8,032 nucleotides of DNA from Fulvivirga aurantia (GTDB lineage: Bacteria > Bacteroidota > Bacteroidia > Cytophagales > Cyclobacteriaceae): contig NZ_SMMD01000776.1 of assembly GCF_009711475.1 (NCBI RefSeq), positions 1 to 8,032 of the forward strand, given 5' to 3'. Shown in pieces: positions 5,985 through 8,032 of this stretch; the first letter of the stretch is position 1; every line of letters starts with the position of its first letter. A program made the translations under genes and the position numbers. Below the pieces are notes generated by a model. That model saw nothing but the letters and a program-made list of their open reading frames with translations. It was not told the origin of the DNA and did not search any database.

Positions 5985-7898
5985 TTAATTTTCAAGCTCG
6001 TCAAGCGCTAGTGCCTTTTCTTCCCACTGTTCATTTAGCTCTTCAAGTTCTGCCTTTGCCTTTTCATAGGCCTTGTTGGCTTCCATAAGTTTATCAGGGT
6101 TGCCAAAAACTGTAGGGTCTGCCATTCGCTCTTCGAGGGTCTGGGTCTCTTCTTCGAGCTTTTCAATACTCTTCTCAAGCGTATTAATTTCCTGCTTATA
6201 TTTCTTTATCTGTTTCTCAGTATCAGATGTTCTTGGCTTTTGTTGCTTAGGTTTTTCTTTTTTCTCTTTTACCTCTTCTTTGGGTTTTTCTGGTTGCTTC
6301 GGCTGCTGTTTGTTTCGCCAATAAACGTACTCCTGGTATGTGCCTGGGTATTCTTTTATCTCATTGTCTTCTATATACCAGATTTTGTTTGCCACATTAG
6401 ATACAAAGTGCCTGTTGTGAGAAACAGTGATGAACGTTCCCTTATATTGCTGCATCGCCTGTATAAGTATATTTTCCGATTGAAAATCAAGGTGGTTGGT
6501 AGGCTCATCCAATAATAAGAAATTTGCTTCACCTATTAGGGTCTTTGCAAGCGCTACACGAGACTTTTCCCCACCTGACAGTACTTTGATTCGTTTGAAA
6601 ACATCATCGCCTGTAAAGAGAAAAGAGCCCAATATTTGTCTAAGTTGTAATTCAGACTTTCCTGTTCCTTCTTGCTTAAGCTCCTCAAGTATTTCATTAT
6701 CTACATGTAGATCTTCTAACTGGTGCTGTGCATAAAAGCCTTGATAGACATTATAGCCTTCTTCTCTCTGACCTTCAATTGACTCAGTTCCGGCAATTAT
6801 TCGTAGCAAAGTAGATTTACCTTTACCATTGGCACCGATGAGGGCTATTTTGTCGCCACGCTCTATGTGAGCGGTGGTATTTTTTAAGATAGTGAGATCT
6901 CCATAAGCCTTACTTACATTTTCCAGCCTGATTACATGTCGTCCAGACTTTTGTTTAAAGCTAAAATTAAAATCAACTACCGCGTTTTCATCGACTACCT
7001 CGTCAACCTTATCCATTTTTTCTAAAGCTTTTACCCTCGATTGCACCTGACGTGCCTTGGTGGCTTTGGCTCTAAATCGGTTGATGAACTGCTCTGTTTG
7101 CTTTATCTTCTGCTGCTGATTTTCATAGGCGTTTTGCTGTATTTCTGAACGCAGTTCTTTTTCCTGCAGGTAGAAATCATAGTTGCCCTCATAGGCTGTA
7201 AGGTTTCTATTGGCGACTTCTACAATACTCGTAATGGTGTTGTTTAGAAATTCTCTATCGTGAGAAACAACGATAACAGCCCCTTCATAATTTCGCAGGT
7301 AATTTTCTACCCACTCAATAGACGGTAAGTCAAGGTGGTTGGTAGGCTCATCGAGCATGAGGAGCGAGGGCTGCTCCAATAGAAGCTTTGCGAGCATCAC
7401 ACGCATCCTCCACCCACCAGAAAACTCGCGTAGTGGTCTTTGCAGGTCTTCTGTTTTAAATCCGATACCCTCCAATATTTCCTCAGCCTTGGCCTGCATA
7501 GAGTATCCTTCAAGTCGCTCAAACTTTTCCTGAAGCTTGGTCAGCTTTTCTACAAGTTTATCGGTGTACTCTGTTTCGAGTTGTTTCAAAATCTTATCTA
7601 TGGCCCTTTGGGTTTCTACCGCTTCCGCGAAAGCTTCCATAGCCACCGATAAAATGCTATCATCAGTTTGGTAGGAGAGTAGGTCCTGGTTGAGAAAACC
7701 AATGCTACACTCTTTGCTTTTACTTATCTCACCTTTGTCGGCCTGGTATTCGCCATTGATGAGGCGCAGTAAAGTGGATTTACCAGTACCGTTGAGGCCA
7801 ATAAGACCAATTTTGTCTTTTGGTTTGATATGGAGAGAAGCGTCTTCGTACAAAGCACGGCCGCCAATAAAATAAGATAAGTCATTGATTGCAATCAT
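5985..7898 (-). CDS. ABC-F family ATPase, YheS-like (ribosome-associated)
   Basis: ABC-F proteins have two ATPase domains and no membrane part. They bind the ribosomal E-site and modulate translation, and some confer antibiotic resistance. The 637-residue protein is complete. Domain 1 has Walker A GLNGTGKST (34-42), signature SGGWRMRV (160-167), Walker B LLMLDEPTNHLD (179-190) and switch His213. The inter-domain linker (about 240-300) is helical and basic, with INRFRAKATKARQVQSRVK (272-290), closely resembling E. coli YheS. Domain 2 has Walker A GANGKGKST (355-363), signature LSGGEKSRVAL (440-450), Walker B LLLDEPTNHLD (461-471) and His494. A Lys/Pro/Glu-rich spacer (530-560) leads to a C-terminal coiled coil (561-636). 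All catalytic residues are intact. ATG at 7898 is preferred over TTG at 7925 because it starts at the conserved MIAINDLS strand and fits the promoter. Nothing here suggests a resistance role; a housekeeping translation factor is more likely. Confidence 0.95.
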   Translation of the reverse strand: MIAINDLSYFIGGRALYEDASLHIKPKDKIGLIGLNGTGKSTLLRLINGEYQADKGEISKSKECSIGFLNQDLLSYQTDDSILSVAMEAFAEAVETQRAIDKILKQLETEYTDKLVEKLTKLQEKFERLEGYSMQAKAEEILEGIGFKTEDLQRPLREFSGGWRMRVMLAKLLLEQPSLLMLDEPTNHLDLPSIEWVENYLRNYEGAVIVVSHDREFLNNTITSIVEVANRNLTAYEGNYDFYLQEKELRSEIQQNAYENQQQKIKQTEQFINRFRAKATKARQVQSRVKALEKMDKVDEVVDENAVVDFNFSFKQKSGRHVIRLENVSKAYGDLTILKNTTAHIERGDKIALIGANGKGKSTLLRIIAGTESIEGQREEGYNVYQGFYAQHQLEDLHVDNEILEELKQEGTGKSELQLRQILGSFLFTGDDVFKRIKVLSGGEKSRVALAKTLIGEANFLLLDEPTNHLDFQSENILIQAMQQYKGTFITVSHNRHFVSNVANKIWYIEDNEIKEYPGTYQEYVYWRNKQQPKQPEKPKEEVKEKKEKPKQQKPRTSDTEKQIKKYKQEINTLEKSIEKLEEETQTLEERMADPTVFGNPDKLMEANKAYEKAKAELEELNEQWEEKALALDELEN

Positions 7899-7902
7899 GC
7901 TG

Positions 7903-7932
7903 CAAAGGTATGTGACATTGAGCAATTAACAA
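7903..7932 (-). promoter_or_regulatory. Bacteroidota-type promoter of the ABC-F gene (leaderless mRNA)
   Basis: On the minus strand, TTG (7932-7930) is followed after exactly 19 nt by TACCTTTG (7910-7903). This matches the Bacteroidota housekeeping consensus TTG-N19-TAnnTTTG fully in the -7 box. Only four bases (CAGC) separate the box from the ATG at 7898. Transcription should therefore start at or within a base or two of the start codon, giving a leaderless mRNA. It also argues against the upstream TTG start at 7925, which would lie upstream of the transcription start. Confidence 0.7.
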
Positions 7933-7939
7933 TTGTTAA
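7926..7939. repeat. 14-bp perfect palindrome overlapping the ABC-F -33 element
   Basis: TTAACAATTGTTAA reads identically on both strands and contains the predicted -33 TTG. A dimeric regulator bound here would compete with RNA polymerase, so an operator is conceivable. In AT-rich DNA one such palindrome per several kilobases is not surprising, so its position is the main support. The remainder of the DNA out to 8032 shows no gene. Confidence 0.35.
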
Positions 7940-8032
7940 CGCAATGTAGATTAGAAGCGCCAGGTTGATCAATACAAAGTGCTTTTAAACATGTCGTTTG
8001 CTTTAGCTGTTGATTTGCCATAACTTCATATA

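Noticed and set aside
6073..7875. Several plus-strand open frames of 61-91 codons
   Set aside because: All are antisense to the ABC-F gene. Their Ser/Phe/Cys-rich composition is what the complement of Glu/Lys-rich coiled-coil and ATPase coding sequence produces.
7899..7925. TTG start at 7925 extending the ABC-F protein by nine residues
   Set aside because: The extension is not part of the conserved N-terminus and lies upstream of the expected transcription start given the TACCTTTG box at 7910-7903.
7991..8023. Ten-codon plus-strand frame near the right edge
   Set aside because: It is too short, has no ribosome binding site and no recognisable feature.
1..8032. CRISPR array, tRNA, rRNA or insertion sequence
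   Set aside because: By eye I saw no regularly spaced repeats, tRNA-like cloverleaf, rRNA sequence or transposase with terminal repeats. A sensitive covariance-model search was not possible.

Overview
The window comes from an AT-rich bacterial chromosome of the phylum Bacteroidota, most likely a Cytophagales-type relative of Fulvivirga, Marivirga or Roseivirga. Four things point there: a type IX secretion system (T9SS) plug protein (DUF5103 family), an ECF sigma factor paired with an inner-membrane-anchored beta-barrel protein, an LVIVD-repeat lipoprotein, and a promoter matching the Bacteroidota consensus TTG-N19-TAnnTTTG. Clear Shine-Dalgarno sites are scarce, which also fits. The genus is inferred only from the gene complement.

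Layout. (1) 31-837 (+): a complete Cas6-type CRISPR RNA endoribonuclease with a TTG start and no CRISPR array or other cas gene in view. (2) 847-2121 (-): the T9SS plug protein, convergent with cas6 and only 9 nt away. (3) 2122-2227: a short divergent intergenic region between the plug gene and the sigma factor gene. (4) 2228-2776 and 2760-4190 (+): an ECF sigma factor overlapping by 17 nt a protein with a cytosolic segment, one transmembrane helix, a long periplasmic linker and a C-terminal outer-membrane beta-barrel. This matches the dual-membrane-spanning anti-sigma architecture (Das/Dma in Bacteroides thetaiotaomicron). (5) 4384-5712 (+): an LVIVD-repeat beta-propeller lipoprotein with acidic residues right after the lipid cysteine. 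(6) 5841-5939 (+): a possible 32-residue single-helix membrane protein. (7) 5985-7898 (-): a YheS-like ABC-F ribosome-associated ATPase, probably transcribed from a promoter that makes its mRNA leaderless. (8) 7899-8032: its promoter region, with no other gene seen.

Functional picture. The middle of the window (847-5712) is envelope biology. A sigma factor is probably held by an anti-sigma protein reaching from cytosol to outer membrane, a putative surface lipoprotein lies just downstream, and a T9SS component is encoded divergently from the sigma gene. A regulatory link between the sigma factor and the T9SS or the outer membrane is an inference. The cas6 gene and the ABC-F gene look functionally independent of it. 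The two most interesting points are the trans-envelope sigma/anti-sigma locus and a Cas6 that seems to lack the canonical Tyr/His/Lys active site.
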